Positions 1-8,447 of a DNA stretch of 64,000 nt are shown here, piece by piece. Location: positions 184,626 to 248,625 of the forward strand of contig UQKK01000001.1 in assembly GCA_900541505.1 (NCBI GenBank), given 5' to 3'. Origin of the DNA: an uncultured Ruminococcus sp. (lineage in GTDB: Bacteria; Bacillota; Clostridia; Lachnospirales; Lachnospiraceae). Each line of letters starts with the position of its first letter. The stretch's first letter is position 1. Below the pieces are notes generated by a model, which was not told where the DNA came from, ran no database searches, and was given only the letters and a program-made list of their open reading frames with translations. Made by a program: the position numbers and the translations under genes.

Positions 1-1
1 T

Positions 2-1663
2 TCTTTTGACCCGCTCTATCTCGCCTTTGACAAACGCGGTCACGCCGATATGTACTTAAATCTCATCATCGGCTTTGTATATAAATGGTATGAAAGAGCA
101 CAGATTGACGCTTTCTTCGACTCTCTTGGCACCTCAAAAAAAGAACTCTATGAGGGAATTTTCTGGCTGGGTCTGGAGCACGCCGCCTTTGAAAAGGAAA
201 AAACGCTTCGCCCCGCTCTTTTTGACCTGCGCAGGGAATACGCCGCCGCAGGCTTAAAGGAATGGCGCCGCGCCGGGACGGATTCTCCCCTTTTAAGGCT
301 TCAGGTTGGGAGATTTTGTGCGATACTCGGAAAGCGCGCCAGGCTTTCACAGCAAGAGTCCGCCCTCCTCGCAGAGCTCTCTTTTCCAGCTTCCATGGAC
401 ACGGAGGAAATCATCGCAAAGACCAAAGATATTTACCGCACGTATTTTCAGTATACCCCTGTCCCACGCGTAAAAAAGAAGGGAGTCTATTTTCTCCAGA
501 AAGTGCTCCCCGCCTTTTATTCCCTGGGGAAGGTCCACTCCGGTCTGATACGGATACAGCCCGCCCCCGCCGGGGAAATAAGTTCTCCCAGCCCTGCCGG
601 AACACTCCTCAAGCAGATGAAGCTTCTGCTGCAGATTTCCGGCATGGAGAATGATGCCCTCTCCGGGCAGTACGTGAAGGCATGTTTCGGGGACAGTATC
701 TATTCCGAGCATACCGCCGCTTCTCTGGATGCTGCTCTGTGCACAGGCAATCACGCCGGGCTCCACCTGCTCTTCACACGCGGCGCACTGCCGGCACTGA
801 CAGAGTGCCCGGAAAAGCTTCGCAGGGAGGTGGGAATGTTCCGGCGGGAAGTTCTGACGCAGAAGGAAAAGAATCTCCGCTACTATAAGAATGCTCTTCC
901 CGTTCACAGAAGCAGTATCCTGCGGCTCTGTGAAAAATTGCGTCATGCTCTGGAATCCGCCGTTTTGGAGGATGCTTCCTTTTCGCGGGACGGCAGACTC
1001 CATGCCGAGAGAGTCTGGCGGGCGCTCTATCTGGACGATTCGCGGATTTTCACAAAAATACAGGAAACACCTGTGCCCTCCTTTTCCGTGGATATCCTGC
1101 TGGATGCTTCCTCCTCCCGAAAGAGTTGTCAGGAGAGCATTGCCGCCCAGGGGTATATCCTCGCAGAGAGTCTCACGAGGTTGCACATCCCCGTGCAAAT
1201 CTGCTCTTACTTGAGTGTGCGCGGCTATACAGTCCTGCGCCAGTACCGAGGCTACAAAGATGTGGATAAAAACCGGGAAATTTTTTCCTATGCCGCCGCG
1301 GGCAGCAACCGGGACGGGCTCGCCCTGCGGGGCGCGGCACACCTGATGGAGGACTCTCCCTGTGAAAAAAAGCTCCTCATCGTCCTCTCCGATGCCAGCC
1401 CCAGCGATGACCGCTGCGCCAAGGACGGTCCTTTCTACCGCAACCGGGAGTACACAGATAGCGTGGGGATTGCGGATACCGCAGGTGAAATCCGCAGGCT
1501 GAGACAACAGGGAATCCAGGTTCTGGGGGTCTTTATGGGAATTGAAAAAGATATCCCCGCCGCAAGAGAAATCTTCGGCAGGGATTTTGTGAGAATCCAG
1601 GACATCGGACATTTTGCCGAATCCGTAGGAAATCTGATTATAAGGTCACTGCGCAGTCCTTAG
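2..1663 (+). CDS. von Willebrand factor A domain protein, NorD/CobT-like (5' partial)
   Basis: The reading frame is open to the left edge, so the true start lies outside the window; 553 residues are visible. The N-terminal two thirds are charged and mostly helical without a domain I can name. The C-terminal third (about residues 360-550) is a von Willebrand A fold: it carries a MIDAS-type DASSS motif after the strand FSVDILL and a second acidic loop (LSDASPSDD). This layout is typical of NorD-like or CobT-like partners of MoxR-family AAA+ ATPases, which act as metal-dependent adaptors for protein complex activation. A MoxR-type ATPase would be expected just upstream, outside the window. The gene converges with the amt gene; only 11 bases separate their stop codons and no terminator is visible between them. 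The vWA call is solid; the exact partner is inference. Confidence 0.75.
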   Translation, partial: SFDPLYLAFDKRGHADMYLNLIIGFVYKWYERAQIDAFFDSLGTSKKELYEGIFWLGLEHAAFEKEKTLRPALFDLRREYAAAGLKEWRRAGTDSPLLRLQVGRFCAILGKRARLSQQESALLAELSFPASMDTEEIIAKTKDIYRTYFQYTPVPRVKKKGVYFLQKVLPAFYSLGKVHSGLIRIQPAPAGEISSPSPAGTLLKQMKLLLQISGMENDALSGQYVKACFGDSIYSEHTAASLDAALCTGNHAGLHLLFTRGALPALTECPEKLRREVGMFRREVLTQKEKNLRYYKNALPVHRSSILRLCEKLRHALESAVLEDASFSRDGRLHAERVWRALYLDDSRIFTKIQETPVPSFSVDILLDASSSRKSCQESIAAQGYILAESLTRLHIPVQICSYLSVRGYTVLRQYRGYKDVDKNREIFSYAAAGSNRDGLALRGAAHLMEDSPCEKKLLIVLSDASPSDDRCAKDGPFYRNREYTDSVGIADTAGEIRRLRQQGIQVLGVFMGIEKDIPAAREIFGRDFVRIQDIGHFAESVGNLIIRSLRSP

Positions 1664-1674
1664 ATATACCGAGC

Positions 1675-3429
1675 TTACTCCACATCCAGGAGCGCTTCTA
1701 AATTTTCTTCGCCGGTGCGTACTTTCACGACACGGTCCACGCTGTACACGAAGATTTTGCCGTCTCCGATATGACCTGTATAAAGCGCGCTCTTGGCGGC
1801 TTCGACTACCGTATTGACCGGGATATTTCCCACAATCACTTCTACCTTGACCTTCGGCAGCAGCGTGGCATCCATCTCGACTCCACGGTATCTCTCGCCG
1901 GCACCCTTTTGTACGCCGCATCCCATAACCTGAGTCACAGTCATTCCCGTCACACCGATATCGTTCATAGCTTTCTTCAGATGGTCATATCTGGACAATC
2001 TGGCAATGATGGAAACCTTGTACATGCCTGTAGAGGATACCGCAGGCTGTACGACTTTGACCGCCGCGTCTCTCTGTGCCTGGGACGCCTGTGCGTATTC
2101 GTCCGCTCCCAGATTTGTATTCTCGTTGATTTCCATGGTCATAGTGTTGGAAATATCCATAATGCTGAACCCTGCGTAAGCGGACGGCAGACCGTGCTCG
2201 CAGCTGTCCAGACCGACGATTTCTTCCTCCTCGGATACACGCAGCCCCACAGTGGCTTTTATCAGCGCGAACGCAATGGTTATCGTCACCGCTGCCCACG
2301 CCGCAACTGCAAACAATCCAATCAACTGCAATTTTAACTGCTCAAATCCTCCGCCATAGAATAGCCCTTCTTTAATCCCCGCTGTCTCAAAGGCAGGTGA
2401 GGAAGATGTGGCAAAAAGACCAACAGCGATGGTTCCCCAAATACCATTCAGACAGTGAACTGCCACCGCGCCCACCGGGTCATCCACATGCAGTACATTG
2501 TCCAGAAGCCACACGCCAAACACCACCAGAAGTCCGGCTACCGCGCCAATCACTGCGGCTCCGACACAGTCCGTCACATCACAGGGCGCTGTGACAGCAA
2601 CCAGTCCTGCCAGAGATGCGTTCAGACACATGGACACATCCGGTTTCCCATATTTCAGCCAGGTAAAAATCATACACACTACTGTGGCAATTGCCGGAGC
2701 AACCGTTGTTGTCAGGAAAATGGACGCCAGCTCCGCCGGGGACTGCGCCGCCGCGCCGTTGAATCCGTACCAGCCAAGCCAGAGGATGAACACACCCAGA
2801 CATCCCAGCGGCAGGTTGTGTCCCGGAAACGCATTGACTTTTGTAATCTTCCCTGCTTTGTCCTTGACAAATTTCCCGATACGTGGTCCCAGCATGGCAG
2901 CTCCCACCAGAGCGGAAATTCCTCCAACCATATGGATTGCCGTGGAACCCGCGTAATCGTGGAATCCAATCTGCGAAAGCCATCCGCCTCCCCAAATCCA
3001 GTGCGCTTCAATGGGGTAGATAACCGCCGAAATGACACCGGAATAAATACAGTAGGATAAAAACTTTGTCCTCTCCGCCATTGCCCCTGATACGATGGTT
3101 GCTGTCGTCGCGCAGAATACCAGGTTAAACACGAAGCCCGACCAGTCGAAATCCTGATAGTTAGTGATAATATCCAGCCCCGGTTTTCCGATAAGCCCCA
3201 TTATATCTTCTCCCAGGAGCAGACTGAATCCAATCAGGATAAATACCACCGTTCCGATACAGAAATCCATCAAGTTTTTCATCAGAATATTTCCTGTATT
3301 TTTCGCTCTCGTAAACCCCGCCTCTACCATCGCAAAGCCTGCCTGCATCCAGAAGACCAGAGCGGCTCCAATCAGAAACCATACGCTGAAGACCTGGTCG
3401 CTGACCGCGCTTAAAATCTCATTACTCAT
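1675..3429 (-). CDS. amt: Ammonium transporter Amt fused to a C-terminal PII domain
   Basis: This 584-residue protein joins an Amt/AmtB channel (about residues 1-410, eleven predicted membrane spans, motifs AGFAMVEAGFTRAKN and HCLNGIWGT) to a full PII signalling domain (about residues 469-584). Amt conducts ammonium across the membrane; PII proteins normally bind ATP/ADP and 2-oxoglutarate and plug the channel with their T-loop, so the fusion is probably self-gating. In the T-loop the usual uridylylated Tyr51 is replaced: the local sequence is RGVEM where RGAEY is typical. The start was set at 3429 because AAGGAGGA sits 8 bases upstream; an in-frame ATG 75 bases earlier has no such site. A leader of roughly 290 nt with a consensus promoter precedes it. 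Confidence 0.93.
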   Translation of the reverse strand: MSNEILSAVSDQVFSVWFLIGAALVFWMQAGFAMVEAGFTRAKNTGNILMKNLMDFCIGTVVFILIGFSLLLGEDIMGLIGKPGLDIITNYQDFDWSGFVFNLVFCATTATIVSGAMAERTKFLSYCIYSGVISAVIYPIEAHWIWGGGWLSQIGFHDYAGSTAIHMVGGISALVGAAMLGPRIGKFVKDKAGKITKVNAFPGHNLPLGCLGVFILWLGWYGFNGAAAQSPAELASIFLTTTVAPAIATVVCMIFTWLKYGKPDVSMCLNASLAGLVAVTAPCDVTDCVGAAVIGAVAGLLVVFGVWLLDNVLHVDDPVGAVAVHCLNGIWGTIAVGLFATSSSPAFETAGIKEGLFYGGGFEQLKLQLIGLFAVAAWAAVTITIAFALIKATVGLRVSEEEEIVGLDSCEHGLPSAYAGFSIMDISNTMTMEINENTNLGADEYAQASQAQRDAAVKVVQPAVSSTGMYKVSIIARLSRYDHLKKAMNDIGVTGMTVTQVMGCGVQKGAGERYRGVEMDATLLPKVKVEVIVGNIPVNTVVEAAKSALYTGHIGDGKIFVYSVDRVVKVRTGEENLEALLDVE

Positions 3430-3545
3430 CTGTATTTCCTCCTTATAACTTATTAAAGAACGAAGTCTTTCTTTGTCCAGAACTTTGTCAGCGCTCTTTG
3501 TCAAATCTTCTGTATCACGTATTTAAGAGGACGTTTCTGTGATAC

Positions 3546-3596
3546 AAAAAAGGTGACTCCACATACAGTTTTCAATCCTGCTGTAAAATCACCTTT
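3546..3596 (-). terminator. Terminator-like hairpin in the amt leader
   Basis: On the minus strand AAAGGTGA pairs with TCACCTTT across a loop of about 32 nt and is followed by a T run. It lies between the predicted promoter and the amt start, so it would act inside the leader as an attenuator rather than at the end of an upstream gene. Confidence 0.55.
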
Positions 3597-3674
3597 GATT
3601 TACCAAATACACTCTTTGCAAGGACTCCCTTCTTACAGGAAAACCCTTCTTAGTGGGAAAGTCCAAGTCCGTCC

Positions 3675-3708
3675 AAAGAAAAAGCGCTCCCTGCTCTGCA
3701 GGAAACGC
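3675..3708 (-). terminator. Second hairpin plus U-rich tract at the 5' end of the amt leader
   Basis: Positions 3684-3708 form an 11-bp stem (GCGTTTCCTGC with GCAGGGAGCGC, two G-U pairs) closed by the triloop AGA. On the minus strand TTTTTCTTT follows. The left arm overlaps a small alternative hairpin AAC-AAAGGC-GTT whose six-base loop has A at position 1 and G at position 4, as in ANTAR-type antiterminator sites. That resemblance is suggestive only. Confidence 0.45.
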
Positions 3709-3728
3709 CTTTGTTCTTCATGTATCTA

Positions 3729-3756
3729 ATTATATCCTCACACTGTGCAATGTCAA
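3729..3756 (-). promoter_or_regulatory. Sigma-A type promoter for amt
   Basis: Minus-strand TTGACA (3756-3751) and TATAAT (3734-3729) are separated by 16 bases. Both hexamers match consensus exactly. Transcription would start near 3722, giving a leader of about 290 nt ahead of the amt start codon. Confidence 0.75.
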
Positions 3757-3933
3757 TCTTTTTTAAACAATTTTCTGTTTTTTGTAACATTGAGAGAATT
3801 TTCATATATTTTCCAGAAAATTTTCGTGTTATTATACAATGTCAGAGAACATCCTCTCTGCAAAGTATCCCTTATCAGGCGAAGCCCGCCATCCCGAAAG
3901 GAATGTATTACGGTGTGCCTTTTAGAGTATGTT

Positions 3934-4722
3934 TTACTCCTCCAGATATTCTTCCAAAGTCAGCCCTTTGTCCGTCATCTCCTTGGCGGCTTCTTTTCCG
4001 ACATAGCGGTAATGCCACGGTTCGTAGATAATTCCGGTCACGTCTGCCTTTTCCGGCGGATAGCGGAGGATAAATCCATATTCCGCGCAGTGCTCTGCCA
4101 GCCACTTTTGCTCCGGTGTATCCCCCTGGGCGTCATCCAGTTCCTCATAAGCGGAGGCGATGATATCTACCGCCAGACCTGAGGCGTGCTCGCTCGTGCC
4201 CGGGACCGCCACGGATTTCGCCGTCTCATCGTAAGCGTCAATGGGCGTATAGCCCTGGGAAATCCAGTCCTGCATGGTGGCATTAAAGACCTCCCTCTGC
4301 TGGTCATAGGAACGATAAGCGGATGCCACATACATGCTGAGCCCTTCTGCCTGCGCATCGGAGAGCATCTCCTCTAAATCCGCGGCAATCCGGCTGTCCA
4401 CAGAGCGCTCCGTCTCAATCTCCGTAAGCTCCGGCGCGTAGTCTGTCGCCAGCGGATGGCTGTCATTGATGAGCGCCAGCGCCCAGCCGTCCCCATTTCC
4501 CGCGAGCTGTTTGGCACTGTCCGTGACTGCCTCCTGCTTCTGAAGCTTACCGCTCATTTCTTTATTTTCCTTCTCCAGTTCCTGATTTTGGGTCGTCAGT
4601 TTTTCCTCATGCAGATTCACCACCCGTTTCGCAGCTGCGAGCGTAATGGCAATCCCACAGATGGCTCCTATCACAATTCCGGTTATCAAAACCTTTTTCA
4701 TCTTGTCGCTTAATCTTTTCAT
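3934..4722 (-). CDS. VanY-like D-Ala-D-Ala carboxypeptidase (M15B)
   Basis: The 262-residue protein has an N-terminal membrane anchor (about residues 9-28), a short coiled-coil stretch, and an extracellular M15B peptidase domain. The zinc-site motifs are TSEHASGLAVDI (SxHxxGxAxD) and EPWHYRYVG (WHxR/H type), together with the family signature SAYRSYDQQ. Enzymes of this family trim the terminal D-alanine from peptidoglycan stems or precursors outside the membrane. Its ATG overlaps the stop of the upstream phosphopantetheinyl transferase gene by ATGA, so the two are translationally coupled although no functional link is obvious. No vanR/S or van ligase genes are near, so this is probably housekeeping cell-wall trimming and not glycopeptide resistance. 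Confidence 0.88.
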   Translation of the reverse strand: MKRLSDKMKKVLITGIVIGAICGIAITLAAAKRVVNLHEEKLTTQNQELEKENKEMSGKLQKQEAVTDSAKQLAGNGDGWALALINDSHPLATDYAPELTEIETERSVDSRIAADLEEMLSDAQAEGLSMYVASAYRSYDQQREVFNATMQDWISQGYTPIDAYDETAKSVAVPGTSEHASGLAVDIIASAYEELDDAQGDTPEQKWLAEHCAEYGFILRYPPEKADVTGIIYEPWHYRYVGKEAAKEMTDKGLTLEEYLEE

Positions 4723-5360
4723 CTCAACTCAAACTCCGTAAGTATCTCCGAATCAATGTCACTGTCTGTCGAGCAGACCGCCATCTTATACGGCAGTCCT
4801 TTTCTCTCGTATTCACAGTAATAATATGGTTCCTCAAATTCTTCTGGTTTTCGTATCAGCTTAGGCGGGCTGCCCAGACGTATCTCAAATGCATCGAGCG
4901 GAACTCCCATCCCCTTCCTGGTCGCCTTCATAAAGCTCTCCTTGAGCACCCAGTAACGGAAAAAAATATCATCCTGCTCTGATTTGTCCGCGGCATTCTC
5001 TATCGTCTCCAGCTCCTCCGCACAGAAAAACCGTGCCGCCACCTTTAAATTGGCACTCTTTTTCTCCTCAATGTCACAGCCCACACGGGCTTCCTCTCTG
5101 CCCTCCACCTGCGCGGCGCACATCACAAGACTGCCGGAATGGGAAAAATTCACACATTTCTCCCTGTTCAGAAACTCCAGCGAGTATTTTTCTTTTATCT
5201 TATCCCACAGCGCCCAAACACCGACACTCTGCGCGCGTCCCGCGGGCACTTTTATCCGGTCTGCCTTTTCCTTCCGGAAATCGGGGAGCGCTTCGTAATA
5301 TCTTCTGTAGCACTCTTCTTCCAGCAGAGCGCTCACATCTGCTATCCAAGCTTTTACCAT
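4719..5360 (-). CDS. 4'-phosphopantetheinyl transferase (Sfp/AcpT superfamily)
   Basis: At 213 residues this matches the size of Sfp-type transferases, which attach the CoA-derived phosphopantetheine arm to carrier proteins. The two diagnostic motifs are present: RVGCDIEEK (magnesium/CoA site) and WVLKESFMKATRKG (the WxxKExxxK motif). Sfp-type enzymes serve secondary metabolite or surfactant synthases, or replace AcpS. No polyketide or peptide synthetase gene lies in the window, so the carrier protein substrate is unknown. The stop codon overlaps the start of the VanY-like gene. The gene seems to be the first of a two-gene unit. Confidence 0.88.
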   Translation of the reverse strand: MVKAWIADVSALLEEECYRRYYEALPDFRKEKADRIKVPAGRAQSVGVWALWDKIKEKYSLEFLNREKCVNFSHSGSLVMCAAQVEGREEARVGCDIEEKKSANLKVAARFFCAEELETIENAADKSEQDDIFFRYWVLKESFMKATRKGMGVPLDAFEIRLGSPPKLIRKPEEFEEPYYYCEYERKGLPYKMAVCSTDSDIDSEILTEFELR

Positions 5361-5438
5361 GCTATCCCAACCTCATCCGATTTGTCGTTTTCACCGCGCA
5401 GCTGCCGGCTGACGGCTGCTCTGTCTGCGCATCTTTGT

Positions 5439-7061
5439 CTAGCGGTCCTTCAGATAGCGCACCTCAAATGTGTCGATGGTGATGGGTTTATTGAAGAGCG
5501 TTCCCTGTGCATAATCACATTTCAATTCTCCCAGCACATTAAGCTGGTCCTGCGTCTCCACACCGGAAGCGGCAACATACGTTCCAAGCTGTCTGCATAT
5601 GTCTATCACCGCTTTTGCCACGATACGGCTGCGGCTGTTGGTGACAATATTCGACACCAGACTCTTGTCCAGCTTCAGCCCGTCGAACTCCATGACAGAA
5701 AGGATGGATAAGCTGGAATCCTTCGCCCCAAAATGGTCTAACGTCACTCGCACATTTTCCTTGCGAATCTTGTTGCTCGTCTCCGCCAGCATCTCCTGGT
5801 TCATATTATCGTAAGACTCGGAAACTTCCACCTCCAGGTATTCGCAGGATACGTGGTATTTCTCGATGATTGCCATCATCTTCTCCGCGATATCCACCTG
5901 GCACAGCGTCGCCCCCGCGAAATTCACCGATACCGGAATCATGGGGATTGCCTCTGTCTCCCATCTGCGCAGTGTCTTGCACACTTCTTCAAAAACATAG
6001 AGGTCCAGGTAGTGGGACAGTCTCGTCTCCTGGAGGAGGGTGATGTATTTCTCCGGATTTAAGATGCCCAAATCCTTGTGGTGGTAGCGGACAACCGCCT
6101 CCGCGCCGATGACTTCCTCTGTCCTGACATCCACCTTCGGCACAAGACAGACGATAAAGCTGCCCTGCTTGATATCCTCCAGCAAATCCTGTTTGATGAT
6201 TGGCTCATGGTGCCCCTTTTTCTGGTTCTTATAGTATTTCTGCTTCTCCTCGCGCATCATATTTTCCGCGTGGGATACCAGATTATCCACATTGATATCT
6301 ATCTTCTCCCATGCGTATCCCATGGTCACAAGTCCGAGACTGATATTGTCCAGCTTGTCATGAGCGGCATGGACATTCCTCATAAAATCCTCATAGGACA
6401 TATCCTCGGAGACAGCCAGATACTCGTCCCCTGTGAGGCGGAACACATTGCCGCTCTTGAAGAACTCTTCCAGCACTTCGCCCACACGGATGACCACTTC
6501 ATCGCCGTAGTCGCGCCCAAATTCCTTATTAAAATTCTTCAGTCCGTTGATATCCACAGACAGCGCGCCCACCGCCTCAGGCTTTTTCTCCTCGGCCTCC
6601 GCCAGATAGCGCATAAAGCTGTTGCGGTTCATCAGCCCTGTCAGGTCATCGTGATAGCTTAGATACTCCTGCTGCTTCTGCTGCTTCTGCAGCACAATTG
6701 CCTGGGTGATAAATGGCAGGACCGCGCGCATAAGGGACAAGTCACAGCCCCCTCTGTGCACACCTACCACAGCGAGAATCGCCACGCTCTCCTCCCCAGT
6801 CTCCTGAAAGACACTGTAGCTGTCTTCTGTTGTATCTGTAATCTCCTGTTTCATCCACTTTGGCTGCTGCTCTGCGCTCAGAAGCTTAATCTTATCTCTC
6901 TGCCACGCCACATTCTCCGCGCACCATTCGTAGATAGTCTCGATATCATCGTATTCTTTCTCTATATAGTAGACATACTCTGAGTCATAGTGATTGCGCA
7001 CTGTACTGAGTACATCGTTCATAATCTCAACCAGCGAGCGCTGTTTTTCTTTTTCACTCAT
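5439..7061 (-). CDS. Degenerate GGDEF-EAL cyclic-di-GMP protein with N-terminal sensor region
   Basis: The 540 residues divide into a GAF-like sensory region (about 1-120), a GGDEF domain (about 140-285) and an EAL domain (about 290-540). The GGDEF signature reads TGDEY, with the first glycine lost. The EAL signature reads EAV; the normally invariant DDFG motif reads DHFG, losing the second metal-binding aspartate, while NFAG, VSES, the lysine in LKLDKS and AQGTLF are kept. I infer weak or no c-di-GMP turnover, or a role as a nucleotide-binding regulator. There is no membrane segment, so it is cytosolic. A good promoter lies at 7141-7169, so it is probably transcribed alone. Confidence 0.87.
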   Translation of the reverse strand: MSEKEKQRSLVEIMNDVLSTVRNHYDSEYVYYIEKEYDDIETIYEWCAENVAWQRDKIKLLSAEQQPKWMKQEITDTTEDSYSVFQETGEESVAILAVVGVHRGGCDLSLMRAVLPFITQAIVLQKQQKQQEYLSYHDDLTGLMNRNSFMRYLAEAEEKKPEAVGALSVDINGLKNFNKEFGRDYGDEVVIRVGEVLEEFFKSGNVFRLTGDEYLAVSEDMSYEDFMRNVHAAHDKLDNISLGLVTMGYAWEKIDINVDNLVSHAENMMREEKQKYYKNQKKGHHEPIIKQDLLEDIKQGSFIVCLVPKVDVRTEEVIGAEAVVRYHHKDLGILNPEKYITLLQETRLSHYLDLYVFEEVCKTLRRWETEAIPMIPVSVNFAGATLCQVDIAEKMMAIIEKYHVSCEYLEVEVSESYDNMNQEMLAETSNKIRKENVRVTLDHFGAKDSSLSILSVMEFDGLKLDKSLVSNIVTNSRSRIVAKAVIDICRQLGTYVAASGVETQDQLNVLGELKCDYAQGTLFNKPITIDTFEVRYLKDR

Positions 7062-7140
7062 GGGCTACCCCTTTTCCATCCTCTTTTTCCCACGAAGGAG
7101 GACATAAAAATCTCTCTATTCGCAAATCTCGGATAGAATT

Positions 7141-7169
7141 ATTGTAGTATAAACCACCCTAAAATGCAA
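7141..7169 (-). promoter_or_regulatory. Promoter for the GGDEF-EAL gene
   Basis: Minus-strand TTGCAT (7169-7164), 17-base spacer, TACAAT (7146-7141). It lies about 80 bases upstream of the start codon. Confidence 0.6.
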
Positions 7170-7195
7170 GACTGTAAAAAATTCCGACAAACAGT

Positions 7196-7267
7196 AAAAT
7201 CCGGCTTTCAGAGCAGGAAAACAGGCACTTAAAGCCCCTTCTCCCATGCTGCGAAAAGCCGGATTTT
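7196..7267 (-). terminator. Intrinsic terminator after punA
   Basis: AAAATCCGGCTTT (7196-7208) and AAAGCCGGATTTT (7255-7267) form a perfect 13-bp stem about 20 bases beyond the punA stop codon. The loop is long (46 nt), and the A/T ends of the stem supply the U tract. Confidence 0.7.
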
Positions 7268-7289
7268 ATACATCAGAGCATATTTTGCT

Positions 7290-8114
7290 CTATATAACAA
7301 CCTTTTCTAACGCCAAATCAATGACTTTTGTAAATTTCTCTTTCACCTGATTGGCAACTTCCATCACTTCCGCGTGGTTTAACGGCTGGTCCAGAATCCC
7401 CGCCGCACAGTTTGTGATGGAGGAGATGCCCAGAATGGAAATCCCCATCTGCGCGCATACGATTGCCTCCGGGACGGTGGACATCCCCACTGCGTCCGCT
7501 CCTAAAAGCCCCGCCATTCTCACTTCCGCGGGCGTCTCATAGGAAGGACCGGAGAACATCATGTAGACACCTTCTTCCAGCTCAATCCCTTCTTCCGCTG
7601 CCAGAGCTTTCAGTTTCTCACGGTACTCTTTTGCGTACACATGGCTCATGTCCGGGAATCTGGCGCCGAACTCCTCCGGATTCTCCCCAATCAGGGGGTT
7701 GCTTCCGGAATAATTGATGTGGTCGCTTATCATCATCAGAGTGCCGGGACCGAAATTCCGGTTCACCCCTCCCGCCGCGTTGGTAATGATGAGTTTCTCC
7801 ACACCCAATTGTTTCATAATACGCACAGGCAGTGTAATCTTTCTCTGGGTGTATCCTTCATAATAGTGCACCCGCCCCTGCATGATGATAACCCTGCGCT
7901 CACCAATCCTGCCGAGCACGAACTGTCCCGCGTGTCCCGCCACCGTGGATACCGGAAATTCCGGCAGCTCGCTGTAGGGAATCACAATCTTATCTTCTAT
8001 CCTCTCCGCATAATCGCCCAGACCGCTTCCTAAAATCAGTCCCACTTCTGGAACAAAATCTGTCTTCTTGCGAATCACATCCACACATGCCTGAATCATT
8101 TCCATTTCCTTCAT
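7290..8114 (-). CDS. punA: Purine nucleoside phosphorylase
   Basis: The 274-residue protein belongs to the trimeric purine nucleoside phosphorylase family, which splits (deoxy)inosine and guanosine with phosphate during purine salvage in the cytosol. Recognisable segments are LGSGLGDYAERI (phosphate loop), STVAGHAGQFVLG, MQGRVHYYEGY and TNAAGGVNRNFGPG. Length is normal for the family. The start was set at 8114 because AAAGGAGGA lies 8 bases upstream; the frame is open a further 66 codons, but that extension is unlike the family. It is a single-gene unit ending in a clear terminator. Confidence 0.95.
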   Translation of the reverse strand: MKEMEMIQACVDVIRKKTDFVPEVGLILGSGLGDYAERIEDKIVIPYSELPEFPVSTVAGHAGQFVLGRIGERRVIIMQGRVHYYEGYTQRKITLPVRIMKQLGVEKLIITNAAGGVNRNFGPGTLMMISDHINYSGSNPLIGENPEEFGARFPDMSHVYAKEYREKLKALAAEEGIELEEGVYMMFSGPSYETPAEVRMAGLLGADAVGMSTVPEAIVCAQMGISILGISSITNCAAGILDQPLNHAEVMEVANQVKEKFTKVIDLALEKVVI

Positions 8115-8238
8115 TATTTTTCTCCTCCTTTTATCCATATCGGACCGGGGTATTGCCACCGGACTTTCCATCCTTATAACCGTATTACTGACAACGGTTC
8201 TTTTCTCGAATTTTACACCTTGTTCTGTATTCCCGCTA

Positions 8239-8250
8239 TGACACATGTCA
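8239..8250. promoter_or_regulatory. 12-bp palindrome in the punA upstream region
   Basis: TGACACATGTCA is a perfect palindrome about 125 bases upstream of the punA start codon. The 333-base gap between punA and the next gene otherwise shows only the promoter at 8353-8382. A dimeric regulator site is possible; nothing identifies the regulator. Confidence 0.3.
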
Positions 8251-8352
8251 CAATTTGACTTTTTTGGCGTTGTCACCAAATTCTGTTCATCGTTTTTAGT
8301 CATATTGTACATAGCTTGGGGTATGTGTTGTTGGTTTGGGGTGTATGTGCTC

Positions 8353-8382
8353 TTGCAAAGAAAGGGCGGAGTTTACTATAAT
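8353..8382 (+). promoter_or_regulatory. Promoter for the EF-Tu-domain-like membrane protein gene
   Basis: TTGCAA (8353-8358), 18-base spacer, TATAAT (8377-8382). The start codon follows about 65 bases downstream. Confidence 0.65.
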
Positions 8383-8447
8383 AAAGAAAAAAATGTGTCT
8401 CGCACATCCTCACGCCCCGGAAAGTTTTATTGTATGGAGAACCAAAT

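Noticed and set aside
3934..4722. Vancomycin resistance gene vanY
   Set aside because: The family match is real, but no vanR/S, vanH, vanA-type ligase or vanX is present. Stand-alone M15B carboxypeptidases are common in Clostridia.
7290..8312. 66-residue N-terminal extension of purine nucleoside phosphorylase
   Set aside because: The extension is not like the family, and a strong ribosome binding site precedes the internal ATG at 8114.
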